A DNA stretch of 64,000 nucleotides from Lewinellaceae bacterium (GCA_020636405.1 JACJXW010000005.1:248001-312000); one strand, 5' to 3'. Counted from the first letter of the stretch, positions 1 to 8,032 are shown. Notes: generated from the letters alone by a model not told the origin. Numbers and translations are program-made.

Positions 1-217
1 AATAATCCTTCACAATAGAATCGCCCTTGGGCTTGCGGTTAGCGAAGTCCTGCATTTTCACTGGCTTGCGGATGCCATCCTTGAACTCGTACACATCGGT
101 CAGCCAGCGCTTTATGTTGGTGGGGTAATGGTGGTCCGCCAGTTGAAGTACCTGGTGCAGCTGGGTTGCTGCGACCACCTTTGTTCCCTTTTTGCTGATA
201 TAAACCTGAAGTACCAT
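1..217 (-). CDS. Conserved protein of unknown function, 3' end cut by window edge
   Basis: An open frame runs from an ATG at 217 off the left edge, giving the first 72 residues without a stop. The peptide starts MVLQVYISKKGTKVV and contains LHQVLQLADHHYPTNIKRWL, then a DGIRKPVKMQDF segment. The pattern of a short beta start, a helix and a conserved (N)IKRWLxDVYEF stretch reminds me of the N-terminal DNA-binding part of phage antirepressor-like proteins that also occur as chromosomal genes in Bacteroidota, but this is recollection and not a firm assignment. Its reading is conserved-looking and far more protein-like than the overlapping out-of-frame ORF on the same strand. The right end of the gene is certain; its length and function are not. 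Confidence 0.55.
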   Translation of the reverse strand, partial: MVLQVYISKKGTKVVAATQLHQVLQLADHHYPTNIKRWLTDVYEFKDGIRKPVKMQDFANRKPKGDSIVKDY

Positions 218-420
218 GATATAAAGGATAATGGTTACGCTTACAAATTTGCACTTTTTGTTTTAAATAAGCAAATAATAAAACAAAAATTTTTAAATAA
301 ATTCTTCAGCGTTTCAAGTATTGGGCCAGGCGAGCTCAGCTGGGAATAGGTTTAAGTTCTATTAATCAGGCGAAAACAGTTAATTTTAGAACAACGAGTG
401 GAGTGGGGTAGTTCCAACAG

Positions 421-445
421 CCTGTTGTTTTTTATCCACAACAGG
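421..445. terminator. Small hairpin, possible terminator
   Basis: CCTGTTGT at 421-428 pairs perfectly with ACAACAGG at 438-445 around a 9-base T-rich loop. No long T-tract follows on either strand, so a terminator role is only a possibility. Confidence 0.3.
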
Positions 446-560
446 AGGGGTGAATAAAACATTTTTGTTTAATCAAAATAATGACAATGTCAGCCCGGGT
501 TAAAACAATTCTGAAGGGGAAGTGCTTGGGCATAATGCAGTAGAAGTGGGGGAGATGTAG

Positions 561-612
561 TTGGGAGGTTAGGAGGTTAGGATGTTGGGAGGTTAGGATG
601 TTGGGATGTTGG
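561..612. repeat. Short degenerate tandem repeat
   Basis: About 52 bases consist of alternating 7-9 base words of the type GGGAGGTTA and GGATGTT, repeated six to seven times with small changes. It lies in a gene-free stretch. It looks like simple-sequence repeat of the kind scattered through Bacteroidota intergenic DNA. No function is evident. Confidence 0.6.
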
Positions 613-902
613 CGTTCAGGTAACTGGCTGGTTTCCAGAGGGGATAGGAGCTGAGGATTTGGCGCCCACAACCGCGGCAGGCTGCTTCAGCTCACCTGCT
701 TCCAACAGTGTCCAACGTTAGATCGGCAGCCTCTTCTCAAAAACACCTTTGATTTTCAGGGGCTTGCGGACAGCGAATTCCGAACACTCCCAGGAGCCGG
801 AAACTATGAACAGTCCCTTTACCAGGACAAAAAGCGGCCGGCCAATACCGAACCCTGTTTAGCCCTCAAATGCCCATTTCTACGAATTTCCACGCATTTC
901 AA

Positions 903-1589
903 TCAGTTCTTCTTGTTGATCCACTTCATTCCCTCCCTTTTCGTCAGCGGGGCCAACTGAGGATGAGCCTCAATGAAGGCGACAACCGCTTCCGGATCGG
1001 TTTTGGAGTATTGCCGCAGCGCCCAGCCGGCGCCTTTTTGAATGAAGAACGCTTTGGAATCCTTTAGTTCCAGGATATAGCCGAAGAGCAGTTCGGCATC
1101 CGTTTTCTCTTTGTAAGGCAGTTGAAAAATGAGGCACACCCGCTGCAGCCACATATTTCCGGAAGCCATCCAGCGTTCGGTAACCGGCCCGATGAGCTGG
1201 GGAAAGCGCCGGAAGTGGATGCCCACGAGTTTCGCCAGCCAGTCGACGGTATCCCACCAGGAACGGGTGGTGATGAGCTCTTCGAAGAACATAATGAACT
1301 CTTCCGGCTGTTTCTTCTGAACCTTCTGTATCATTTCCAACGCAAAATAGTTGAGCTCCCGGTATTCGTCGTCCATACACAGGCGCGCCAGTGTTTTGAG
1401 CTCTGCTCCCTGCGGTATGCCTTTATTGATAAATATCTGTTTGGAAAGCGCTGCCCATTCCGGAGCCTTCAGCCCGTAGAATTCGAACTGGTTCCGCATA
1501 TAAGCCATCTGGCCTTGCGCACGCCCGGGGTCCCCGGCGGCCTGAAAAATGGTTTTAACGTGCTGGAGGTATTCTTCAGGGGTGAGCAT
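903..1589 (-). CDS. AlkD-like DNA alkylation repair protein
   Basis: The 228-residue product looks like the HEAT-like-repeat DNA glycosylases of the AlkC/AlkD family, which remove N3- and N7-alkylated purines without base flipping. It is all-helical and carries the family hallmark RSWWDTVD at residues 109-116, matching the Trp/Asp pair used by Bacillus AlkD. I chose the ATG at 1589 (MLTPEEYLQHV) because an upstream extension to 1682 adds residues unlike the family and the shorter form matches normal length (about 220-240). It stands alone, with a 122-base gap to the leftward gene that precedes it. Substrate range cannot be read from sequence. Confidence 0.85.
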   Translation of the reverse strand: MLTPEEYLQHVKTIFQAAGDPGRAQGQMAYMRNQFEFYGLKAPEWAALSKQIFINKGIPQGAELKTLARLCMDDEYRELNYFALEMIQKVQKKQPEEFIMFFEELITTRSWWDTVDWLAKLVGIHFRRFPQLIGPVTERWMASGNMWLQRVCLIFQLPYKEKTDAELLFGYILELKDSKAFFIQKGAGWALRQYSKTDPEAVVAFIEAHPQLAPLTKREGMKWINKKN

Positions 1590-1711
1590 GGCCTTGGTTT
1601 TTATTGCGTATGCAATGACTTTATCCTTAATATTTAGTTCAAGTTGCGCATTTTTACCGCATTTCCATGTATTTCCCCGCATTTCTCCATTTCAACCCGA
1701 ATACAAAAATA

Positions 1712-2644
1712 TCAATACCCCTTCTTTTCATCCACCTCAAACAGCAATTCTTTCCCTTCCTTCCACCGCCGGTAATTTTCGGCTATGATCTTCGCCGCAT
1801 TTTCGGGGTTGGTGATGCTGGCAATGTGGGGAGTGATCACGAGGCCCGGTTGATGCCAGAAGGGGTGATTTTCCGGCAAGGGTTCCTCGCGGAAGACATC
1901 CAGCCAGGCCTCCCGGATATAGCCTTCCTTCATGGCCTTCAGTAGGCCCTCTTCATCCAGGTGGGCGCCGCGGGCGACGTTGATCAGGAAGGAGCCTTGG
2001 GGCATTTGCCGAAAAAGATCATAGTTGAGGATGTCTTCGGTAGCGGCGGTACGGGGCAGCAGGCAGATGAGCAGGTTGATCTGCCGGACAAAATCACTCA
2101 GCGATGTTTCCTTCGCATTCAGGCAGCGGACGCCCGGGATGTTTCTGGGAGTTTGGCTGAACCCCAGAACCTCAAACCCGAGGCCTGCCAATGAACTTGC
2201 GATGTTCCCTCCCAACGCGCCCAGCCCCAGCATACCGATCCGCAATGGGACCTCGATCTGCGCGGGTTTTTCCCAGCGTGCCTTTTGCTGGTTATTCTGA
2301 TAGAACCACAGTTGTTTGTGGATATTCAGCACGGCCATTAGCACGTAGTTGCGCATGGAGGTGGTGAGGCTATCATCGACAATACGTGTGATGCGCAGTC
2401 CGAGGGGCAGGGTGGCGTCATTAAGAATATGTTCTACCCCGGCGCCGAGGGAGCTTACCAGTTCGAGGTTGGGAAAGGCCTTCAGCACACTGGGCGGGTG
2501 TTTCCAAACCACCGCCATTTCCACCCATTCCGGTTTGGGGATGTCGGGGTAGATCCAGACGGGCGTAGCGCCCTGGAGCTCGGTTTCGATGCTGCGCCGC
2601 AGGGGCTGTACGTCCCGGTCGGTGATGATGAGGGCAATGCTCAT
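1712..2644 (-). CDS. D-2-hydroxyacid dehydrogenase (GhrA-like)
   Basis: The 310-residue protein is an NAD(P)-dependent D-isomer 2-hydroxyacid dehydrogenase. Its Rossmann motif GLGALG lies near the middle, and the catalytic triad is visible: Arg in NVARGAHLD, Glu in FREEPLPENHPFW and His in ITPHIAS. The short N-terminal catalytic domain and the overall spacing resemble glyoxylate/hydroxypyruvate reductase A. These enzymes reduce glyoxylate or hydroxypyruvate in the cytosol. The ATG at 2644 gives MSIALIITDRDVQPLRR, a natural start; the frame also extends 13 codons upstream. A dispersed repeat begins just upstream of the start at about 2674. Exact substrate is unknown. Confidence 0.88.
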   Translation of the reverse strand: MSIALIITDRDVQPLRRSIETELQGATPVWIYPDIPKPEWVEMAVVWKHPPSVLKAFPNLELVSSLGAGVEHILNDATLPLGLRITRIVDDSLTTSMRNYVLMAVLNIHKQLWFYQNNQQKARWEKPAQIEVPLRIGMLGLGALGGNIASSLAGLGFEVLGFSQTPRNIPGVRCLNAKETSLSDFVRQINLLICLLPRTAATEDILNYDLFRQMPQGSFLINVARGAHLDEEGLLKAMKEGYIREAWLDVFREEPLPENHPFWHQPGLVITPHIASITNPENAAKIIAENYRRWKEGKELLFEVDEKKGY

Positions 2645-2673
2645 GGTTGGTAAATAGGATTTTCTGAATATAA

Positions 2674-2813
2674 CGGATTGCATAGCTGCAATGAAGTATG
2701 TCCCGGATCAGAGACGAAAAGCTAAGCTGACTCGGTTCGCCCTATGGAATAATTAGAATTCCACAGGGCGGGCCAAAATTATGTGGCGTCGAAGACGATA
2801 AACTCGCCTCCGC
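2674..2813. repeat. Dispersed repeat, copy A
   Basis: This segment shares long identical blocks with 6332-6434, including TCCCGGATCAGAGACGAAAA, then CTCGGTTCGCC and GGCGTCGAAGACGATAA. Copy A carries about 33 extra bases (roughly 2742-2774) that themselves form an imperfect hairpin, CCCTATGGAAT pairing with ATTCCACAGGG. Both copies lie just upstream of a leftward gene. I do not recognise the family. Confidence 0.75.
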
Positions 2814-2862
2814 TAAAGTCTTCGCCAGCCCCTTCCTAAGGGGTTGTGCAAGAAGTAGGTGT

Positions 2863-2945
2863 AGACAGGATTAACAGGATTTTCAGGATGTATACACCGA
2901 TGTGGCGCCAGCCACTACATCTTGTAAATCCTGTTAATCATGTCT
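2863..2945. repeat. Long inverted repeat of GGATTAACAGGAT type
   Basis: Two 30-base arms (2863-2892 and 2916-2945) match at 27 of 30 positions when one is reverse-complemented. The core of each arm reads GATTAACAGGATTT. The 23-base centre contains a further GTGGC-gcca-GCCAC hairpin. It resembles the palindromic interspersed repeats common in intergenic DNA of environmental Bacteroidota. No coding potential. Confidence 0.75.
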
Positions 2946-3112
2946 AATATTTACAACCCCGGTCCGGGTTCACGTCTTCAGGGCAGCTACGCAAAACGTT
3001 ACAATCAGGATTTTTCACTCTTCTAAAGTTAACAAAGTAGTATTAATGTGTCCCGTCCTGCAAAAAAAAACTCCCGTATTTTGAGCCTAACTGCCGGGCA
3101 ACCCAATCAACC

Positions 3113-3775
3113 CTATAACCCAATCAACCCCTCCGCCCACTCCGGCAGCGGCGCCTCCACCTCCAGTCGCTCCCTGCTTTCCGGGCCGAAAAACTCCAGC
3201 TTCCAGGCGTGCAGTTGGATGTGGTTAGGCTGGTATTCTTCCTTGGCGCCATAGTGTGTGTCGCCCACCACCGGGCAGCCGATGACCGCCAGCTGAGCGC
3301 GGATCTGATGGTACTTGCCGGTGACGGGGCGGATCTCCAGGAGGGCACGGCCCTCATCCTCCTTCCACAGCTGCCGGTAAGAAAGGATACACTCAAAAGC
3401 CTTGTCGGAATTCTGCGGGGCAACCCTGGCGCGCTTTTCATTCAGATCCTTTACCAGCCAGTGGGTAAGGGTGGCTTCCTCTTCTGCCGGCGCCTTGTCC
3501 ACCATCGCCAGGTAGGTTTTTTGCACTTCCTTGAGCCGGAACTGTTCATTGAGCTGCCGCAGGATGCTCTTTTTCTTGGCCACCAGCACCAGTCCCGTCG
3601 TCACCCGGTCGAGCCGGTGCACGATGCCGACGTAGGGGTTGCGCTTTTGCAGCTGCAGGTGGGCGTACGCCAGCGATTCCGCCGAAGGGCCGAAAGGGTT
3701 GCGCTCCACCTGTATGCCGGCGGGTTTGTTGAGGGCGAGCCAGCCGGGGGTTTCTTGGATGATGGAGATTTTCAA
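3113..3775 (-). CDS. RluA-family RNA pseudouridine synthase
   Basis: The 220-residue protein has the RluA-family signature VHRLDRVTTGLVLVAKK, whose Asp is the catalytic nucleophile that isomerises uridine in rRNA or tRNA. LNKPAGIQV near the N-terminus and RPVTGKYHQIRAQL further on are also family features. There is no S4 domain, so it is of the short RluC/RluA-like type without the RNA-binding extension. Start choice is uncertain. A TTG at 3775 gives MKISIIQETPGWLALNKPAG, which aligns with family starts. A GTG at 3805 is also in frame but lies inside an inverted repeat arm, so I prefer 3775. Target base unknown. Confidence 0.87.
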   Translation of the reverse strand: MKISIIQETPGWLALNKPAGIQVERNPFGPSAESLAYAHLQLQKRNPYVGIVHRLDRVTTGLVLVAKKKSILRQLNEQFRLKEVQKTYLAMVDKAPAEEEATLTHWLVKDLNEKRARVAPQNSDKAFECILSYRQLWKEDEGRALLEIRPVTGKYHQIRAQLAVIGCPVVGDTHYGAKEEYQPNHIQLHAWKLEFFGPESRERLEVEAPLPEWAEGLIGL

Positions 3776-3799
3776 AACATTTGTTTGATTGAATAGATG

Positions 3800-3891
3800 G
3801 AACACGGATGACGCGGATCAGGCAGATTTACACAGATCTGCCTCCGGGGAGCTATCTGCAAAAATCCATTACATCCGCGTCATCTGTGTTC
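3800..3891. repeat. Long inverted repeat of GACGCGGAT type
   Basis: Arms 3800-3818 and 3873-3891 match at 18 of 19 positions (core GATGACGCGGAT). The interior contains a further AGATTTACACAGATC-like stretch. It lies between two leftward genes. The left arm overlaps an upstream alternative start of the pseudouridine synthase. It belongs to a recognisable class of intergenic repeats in Bacteroidota. Confidence 0.72.
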
Positions 3892-3899
3892 TATTTCAT

Positions 3900-5198
3900 C
3901 TAATGCGCAAAATCCACCTCATAATTGCCCTTGATGCGTTCCATCGGCGGGTTGAAATACCCGAATTTAAGATCGGGAAATTCCTCCCGCAGCCGCCGCA
4001 TCATTTCCTTTACGCCCATGGTTTCCTCCGTATCGTCGATGCCCACCCGTTCCATGTACCAGTCGGGGTCGATGTTGAAGTTGCGCCACTGGATCATCTT
4101 CAGGCCGGTGCTGCGAATGAGTTCGCGCAGGGCCTGGTACTCGGCTTCGCTGTCGGTTACGCCGGGAAAGACGAAATAGTTGATGCTCGTCCAGCCGCCG
4201 TGGCGGTTCACCACGCGGATGCTCTCCAGGATGTCTTCGAACTCGTAGTTGTTGGGCAGGTAGTACAGCTCATAGAGCCACTTCTGGGCCGAGTTGGTGC
4301 TCACGCGGATGCTGGTCAGGCCGGCCTGGCAGAGGGCTTCTACGGCGTCCGGCTTACTGCCGTTGGTATTGATGTTGATGCTGCCCTTATCGGTGAACTT
4401 GCGGATCTGGTAGATGGCGTCTTTCAGGGTTTCCCACATCAGCAGGGGTTCCCCTTCGCAGCCTTGTCCGAAGCTGATGATGGGGAAGGGCGCCGATTGG
4501 AGGTGGGGCACGGTATACTCTACGATCTCGCCGGCGGAGGGTTTGAAGCTCAGGCGGTCGTGGCTGGAGATTACCGTTTCCTCGTCCGGTTGCAGAGAGA
4601 TACAGCCCACGCAGTTGGAGTTGCAGGCCGGGGAGGTCGGCACCGGGCATTCCCAGCGGCCCATGAAGTAGTTGCGGGCTGCGGGGCAGTTGTAGGCCAG
4701 GGCGCAGTTGTTGGCCAGGTGTTCCACGATACGGTTGTTGGGGTAGAACTCCTGCAGGGCCTGGACGCCCCTTTCCACGGCAGCGTCGTCGAAACCGCTG
4801 CACTCCTGCCGGATGTCCTGTTCGATGCGTACGGCAGGAACATAGAACTTATCGTCGTGCCAGCCAATGGCGGTGTAGCAGAACAACGGCAGGGTCGGCG
4901 CGTCCTCCTCATTGACATAGGAAGCCAGGTACAGGCCGGTGTAGGCGGGCGGTATGAAGGCCGCGGTGGCCCAGCCCTCCTCGCAAAGGCGCATCTCGCC
5001 CGTCTCCACGTCGATGCCTACGGCGCGGCGGCCGGGCAGCTCGTAAAGGTTGCCGCCGTCGGGCAGCTCGATCCAGTCCTCCTCCGGGATGGGGGTGGCA
5101 TAGTGGCCGGAACGCCCTACGGCGTAGAGGGTGGTGTCTTCGAAGACGTTGCCTTCGCCGTCGGAGTAGAGTACGTATGGGGAGTGGTGGAGCTTCAT
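3900..5198 (-). CDS. Radical SAM protein
   Basis: The 432-residue protein has a radical SAM core in its C-terminal half. CNSNCVGC gives the CX3CX2C motif (Cys192, 196, 199) that binds the 4Fe-4S cluster and SAM; FGQGCEGEPLL corresponds to the GGEP motif, and INTNG and STNS strands follow. The N-terminal 180 residues are a separate domain that I do not recognise; it is rich in Cys near the junction (Cys133, 165, 171, 184), which could hold a second cluster. The product and substrate are unknown. It is a single gene with a promoter-like -7 element upstream. The ATG at 5198 (MKLHHSPYVLY) is the only sensible start. Confidence 0.85.
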   Translation of the reverse strand: MKLHHSPYVLYSDGEGNVFEDTTLYAVGRSGHYATPIPEEDWIELPDGGNLYELPGRRAVGIDVETGEMRLCEEGWATAAFIPPAYTGLYLASYVNEEDAPTLPLFCYTAIGWHDDKFYVPAVRIEQDIRQECSGFDDAAVERGVQALQEFYPNNRIVEHLANNCALAYNCPAARNYFMGRWECPVPTSPACNSNCVGCISLQPDEETVISSHDRLSFKPSAGEIVEYTVPHLQSAPFPIISFGQGCEGEPLLMWETLKDAIYQIRKFTDKGSININTNGSKPDAVEALCQAGLTSIRVSTNSAQKWLYELYYLPNNYEFEDILESIRVVNRHGGWTSINYFVFPGVTDSEAEYQALRELIRSTGLKMIQWRNFNIDPDWYMERVGIDDTEETMGVKEMMRRLREEFPDLKFGYFNPPMERIKGNYEVDFAH

Positions 5199-5310
5199 GT
5201 TGACTGTTTTGCTGTTCGCAATTCGCTTTTGGCGGTTCGCTACGGGCTTGTGCTGGCCTTAGGCCATTAGCGAAAAGCAAAACGCTAACGGCCTCTTCCG
5301 TTTCAGCCCG

Positions 5311-5318
5311 CAAAGATA
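5311..5318 (-). promoter_or_regulatory. Possible Bacteroidota -7 promoter element
   Basis: Read on the minus strand this is TATCTTTG, matching the Bacteroidota -7 consensus TAnnTTTG. It lies about 113 bases upstream of the radical SAM gene. No TTTG is found at the preferred -33 spacing (the nearest is about 29 bases away), so this is only a suggestion. Confidence 0.35.
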
Positions 5319-5358
5319 CGGCTTTTACAGTATTTCCACCAGATGGACAAAATATATT

Positions 5359-5426
5359 ATAGTGCAGGCGCACTACCCTCCCACCTGTTGTGGTACAGGC
5401 AATAGAAAAGCAGCGCCCTGCACTAT
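5359..5426. repeat. Inverted repeat in intergenic region
   Basis: ATAGTGCAGG at 5359-5368 is the exact reverse complement of CCTGCACTAT at 5417-5426. GCGC next to each arm extends the pairing after one bulged base. The 48-base centre is not obviously structured. It lies upstream of the radical SAM gene and downstream of the NmrA-like gene. Confidence 0.5.
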
Positions 5427-5445
5427 CGGTTTGAGAAGCGGAATA

Positions 5446-6291
5446 TCAAATGACAGAAACGGGCGGAGTCCAAACCCCCGTTTTCGCCGTTTCCCTGGCA
5501 TACTCGGAGAAGTCTTTAGCCTTCCTGCCGAGCACCTTTTCTACGTCATTGCTTATCTCCTGATTCTCCGGCTTGCCCAGCACTTCTCTGAACAGGTAGT
5601 CGAACAGCCAGATGTAATCAGCAGGGACGCCGGCCGACTTCATCATGGCGCTGTAGTCGTCCAGCGATACCGGCTGATACTTGATGGCCTTCCCCGTGCT
5701 GGCGGCGATTTCCCGGACCGCTTCTTCAAAGGTGATGGCACGGGGGCCGGTCACAGCGTAGGTTTTCCCGTTGTGGGCGTCATCCAGCAGCGCCTTGACA
5801 ACCACATCGGCGATGTCACCGGTATCTACAAACGGGATCTTCGCATCAGGCATAGGTAAGGCCACATAACCCGCCAGGATGGGGTCCATCAGGAAGCTTT
5901 CGCTGAAATTCTGATTGAACCAGGAAGCTCGCACCAGGGTGTAATTCAACCCTGAATCGGCCACCGCCTGCTCGCAGCGTTCCGCTTCTTTCTCTCCTTT
6001 GCCGGAAAGCAGTACGGCTTTCTTTACCCCCGCTTTTTTGGCTTCTTCCGTGAGCCCTTTGACCGCTTCGTAGGCGCCGGGGACGGCCAGGTCCGGATAG
6101 AAGGTGATGTACACTTTGTCCATTCCCGCTAAGGCATCGGGCCAGGTCGCCGGATCGTGCCAGTCAAACGCCGGGGTATTGCTGCGGGCGCCTACCCTTA
6201 CATTTTGATCTTGTTTTTTCAGTCCTTGAACAACTTTGCGGCCGGTCTTACCGGTGCCGCCGATTACCAGGATGTTACTTGGGTGGTTCAT
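5446..6291 (-). CDS. NmrA-like NAD(P)-binding protein
   Basis: The 281-residue protein is an atypical short-chain dehydrogenase of the NmrA/NAD(P)H-binding type. The N-terminal motif LVIGGTGKTGRKVV is the dinucleotide-binding loop, and a YTLVRASWFNQNF segment and TGPRAITFEEAV match the NmrA and YtfG/azoreductase-like group. Members either sense NAD(P)H or reduce small quinones. The ATG at 6291 (MNHPSNILVIGG) is the natural start; a longer frame to 6402 reads through a dispersed repeat and is not real. It is followed upstream by a DUF1772 gene on the same strand, a pairing that often occurs under AraC control. Substrate unknown. Confidence 0.85.
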   Translation of the reverse strand: MNHPSNILVIGGTGKTGRKVVQGLKKQDQNVRVGARSNTPAFDWHDPATWPDALAGMDKVYITFYPDLAVPGAYEAVKGLTEEAKKAGVKKAVLLSGKGEKEAERCEQAVADSGLNYTLVRASWFNQNFSESFLMDPILAGYVALPMPDAKIPFVDTGDIADVVVKALLDDAHNGKTYAVTGPRAITFEEAVREIAASTGKAIKYQPVSLDDYSAMMKSAGVPADYIWLFDYLFREVLGKPENQEISNDVEKVLGRKAKDFSEYARETAKTGVWTPPVSVI

Positions 6292-6331
6292 TCTTTTTTG
6301 AGTTTTAAAGTTTAAAAAATGCGGATTATAC

Positions 6332-6434
6332 AGGATTGTGCAGCTGCAATGACTTTTGTCCCGGATCAGAGACGAAAAGCCAACGCTAACTCGGTTCGCC
6401 AAAATTTTTTGGCGTCGAAGACGATAACCCCGCG
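6332..6434. repeat. Dispersed repeat, copy B
   Basis: This is the shorter partner of the repeat at 2674-2813, sharing AGCTGCAATGA, TCCCGGATCAGAGACGAAAA, CTCGGTTCGCC and GGCGTCGAAGACGATAA blocks. Where copy A has its 33-base insert, copy B has the perfect hairpin CGCCAAAA-tt-TTTTGGCG. It lies between the NmrA-like and DUF1772 genes. Confidence 0.75.
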
Positions 6435-6438
6435 TCCC

Positions 6439-6939
6439 CTACACAGTCTTAAATTGGGTGAAAACTACAAGGAGCGACAGCAGGAACGAAAGCGCCGCAA
6501 ACACGGTACGGATCAGGTGCAGGCGGTTCCACTTCTGTTCGTAGGACTTCCTGAACCTACCGATCTCCAGCTCTCCCAGTTCGGCAATTTCCAGTGCATC
6601 CAAAGCGTCATTGAGGGGCACGTTCCCAAAGGCGGTCACGCCAAAGGTACCCAGCACGTAAGTGACGGCAGCCGCCAGCAATAACCAGAATGCCATGCCG
6701 GAATTGAACTGCTGTATTGTGCTGATGGCCAAGGCCAGCGGGCTTCCTATAAAGATCAGGAAGAAGGCCGGGTTGAGGATAGCCCGGTTGATGGATTGCA
6801 TGCTTTCCAGGTAGGTGAGGTCCACTACCTTTCGGGTGCCCGGAATTACGGATACCTGCCAGGCGTAGAACAGGCCGGCGGACAGGCCGGTAAGGAAAAC
6901 TGCGGTAAAGAGTGTGAGTGATTTGAGTGATACTTCCAT
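6439..6939 (-). CDS. DUF1772 membrane protein
   Basis: The 166-residue product has four predicted membrane helices (about residues 6-26, 50-70, 78-98 and 140-162) and the DUF1772 pattern with an FLTGLSAGLFYAWQVSVIPG start. DUF1772 includes the anthrone oxygenase family, but most bacterial members are uncharacterised. The ATG at 6939 (MEVSLKSLTLF) fits the first helix; the frame extends to 7011 without merit. A pair of 21-bp-phased direct repeats lies 58-96 bases upstream and an AraC-type gene ends 103 bases upstream, so AraC-dependent control is likely. Function in the cell is unknown. Confidence 0.8.
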   Translation of the reverse strand: MEVSLKSLTLFTAVFLTGLSAGLFYAWQVSVIPGTRKVVDLTYLESMQSINRAILNPAFFLIFIGSPLALAISTIQQFNSGMAFWLLLAAAVTYVLGTFGVTAFGNVPLNDALDALEIAELGELEIGRFRKSYEQKWNRLHLIRTVFAALSFLLSLLVVFTQFKTV

Positions 6940-6996
6940 TTTTACTTCTGTTTGTTGTACAGAGGCAAAATTGAAGTAAAAAAGGCCTATTGGCTT

Positions 6997-7035
6997 GACC
7001 CTTCCAGCCAATGTTATGACCCTTTAAGCCAAATG
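6997..7035 (-). promoter_or_regulatory. Candidate AraC-type operator upstream of DUF1772 gene
   Basis: Two direct repeats, GACCCTTCCAGCCAATG at 6997-7013 and GACCCTTTAAGCCAAATG at 7018-7035, start exactly 21 bases apart, two helical turns. AraC-family regulators typically bind such paired direct repeats. The site lies between the AraC gene and the start of the DUF1772 gene, in the promoter region of the latter. Confidence 0.55.
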
Positions 7036-7042
7036 AACTTTT

Positions 7043-8032
7043 TTACTGAGGATTGCGGTATTCCAGCGGAGACTGGCCGGTCCACCGTTTAAAAGCACGG
7101 CTGAAGGCGCTTTGCTCCGAGAAGCCGGTTTGAAATGCGATTTCACTCACGGTGTCAGACGTATTGCTGAGCAGGCCTTTGGCTATTTTTTCCTGGGTTT
7201 GCCGGACGAGATCTCTGAAGGTAATTCCACCTTCTGACAACCTTCTTGTCAGGGTGCGGCTGCTCATCCCCATGTGTTCCCCCACCTGGGTTATGCTGGG
7301 AATTCCGCTGGGAAGCGCGTCCTTAACGATGTCTTCGACATCAGACGCTATTCTGCTGGAACTGATCTCGATACCTCTGGTTTCCTCTTCCACTCTTTCT
7401 ACCAGGAATTTATTGATGCTGATGTCCGCTTTGGAGGTCCGGGTTTCCAGGCCGGCCGTCTTGTAGGCAATGTAATTGTGAGGCTGATCGAACAGGATGG
7501 GGCACTTAAAGGCTTCGTGGTAGCTTTCCAGGTTTTCGGGGGCGCCGTGTTTGAAAGATACGCCTACTGGCGCCATATCGGTTTCCGTCATTGCCTGTAG
7601 TACGACTACCGTTGCCGAAAAGGTAGCCTCATTGGATAATCCCACTCCTCTCCGGTACGCATCGCGGAACAGGTGTACTTTGGATACTTCGCCTTCCTTT
7701 TCCACCTTAAAGACATACGTATTGGACAGCAGGTGGAAATAACGCTCGCAGCGTTCGAAGATCTCCCCGGCCTTTGAGCATGTCTTCCAGGATAGGCCCA
7801 ATACCCCGTAATCATCCATCTTCATTTGTTGGCCGACCCGTACGGAAAAGCCCGGCCCCAGGGCCTGGTCCAGCATTTCGTGCAGTTCGAAAAATTGATC
7901 TGCCGGAACAGCCTGTATATTATCCAAAGAATCAACCGGTATGGGAAGATCTTTAAAATCTTCCGGTGTCATACCTTCGCTCAATGCATGATCAATCAAT
8001 TTCCGATATAGGCTAATGGAGATATAATTCAT
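7043..8032 (-). CDS. AraC-family transcriptional regulator
   Basis: The 329-residue protein has the N-terminal arabinose_bd-like domain of the OruR/ArgR-type AraC regulators, followed by a C-terminal pair of helix-turn-helix motifs (from about residue 235). The second HTH ends in VSEIAFQTGFSEQSAFSRAFKRWTG, a textbook AraC signature. It probably controls the DUF1772 gene immediately downstream and perhaps the NmrA-like gene. It is divergent from a molybdopterin oxidoreductase with 108 bases between the starts, so it may act on that too. The effector is unknown. The ATG at 8032 is well placed. Confidence 0.9.
   Translation of the reverse strand: MNYISISLYRKLIDHALSEGMTPEDFKDLPIPVDSLDNIQAVPADQFFELHEMLDQALGPGFSVRVGQQMKMDDYGVLGLSWKTCSKAGEIFERCERYFHLLSNTYVFKVEKEGEVSKVHLFRDAYRRGVGLSNEATFSATVVVLQAMTETDMAPVGVSFKHGAPENLESYHEAFKCPILFDQPHNYIAYKTAGLETRTSKADISINKFLVERVEEETRGIEISSSRIASDVEDIVKDALPSGIPSITQVGEHMGMSSRTLTRRLSEGGITFRDLVRQTQEKIAKGLLSNTSDTVSEIAFQTGFSEQSAFSRAFKRWTGQSPLEYRNPQ

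Larger units (their letters stand above)
218..902. other. Gene-free stretch of about 685 bases
   Basis: I see no credible coding frame here. It holds the presumed promoter of the leftward gene ending at the window edge, an 8-bp perfect hairpin at 421-445, and a short degenerate G-rich tandem repeat at 561-612. The stretch from about 240 to 310 is A/T-rich. Open frames in the region translate to low-complexity or repeat-derived peptides. Confidence 0.6.
2645..3112. other. Gene-free stretch rich in repeats
   Basis: The 468-base gap between two leftward genes holds a dispersed repeat copy at 2674-2813 and a long inverted repeat at 2863-2945. A small CCCCTT/AAGGGG hairpin also lies at about 2830-2843. 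No protein-like frame is present. Confidence 0.65.

Noticed and set aside
3789..5270. 493-residue open frame on the plus strand opposite the radical SAM gene
   Set aside because: It is an antisense shadow of a strongly conserved gene; the translation is low-complexity Ala/Val/Gly-rich and resembles no family.
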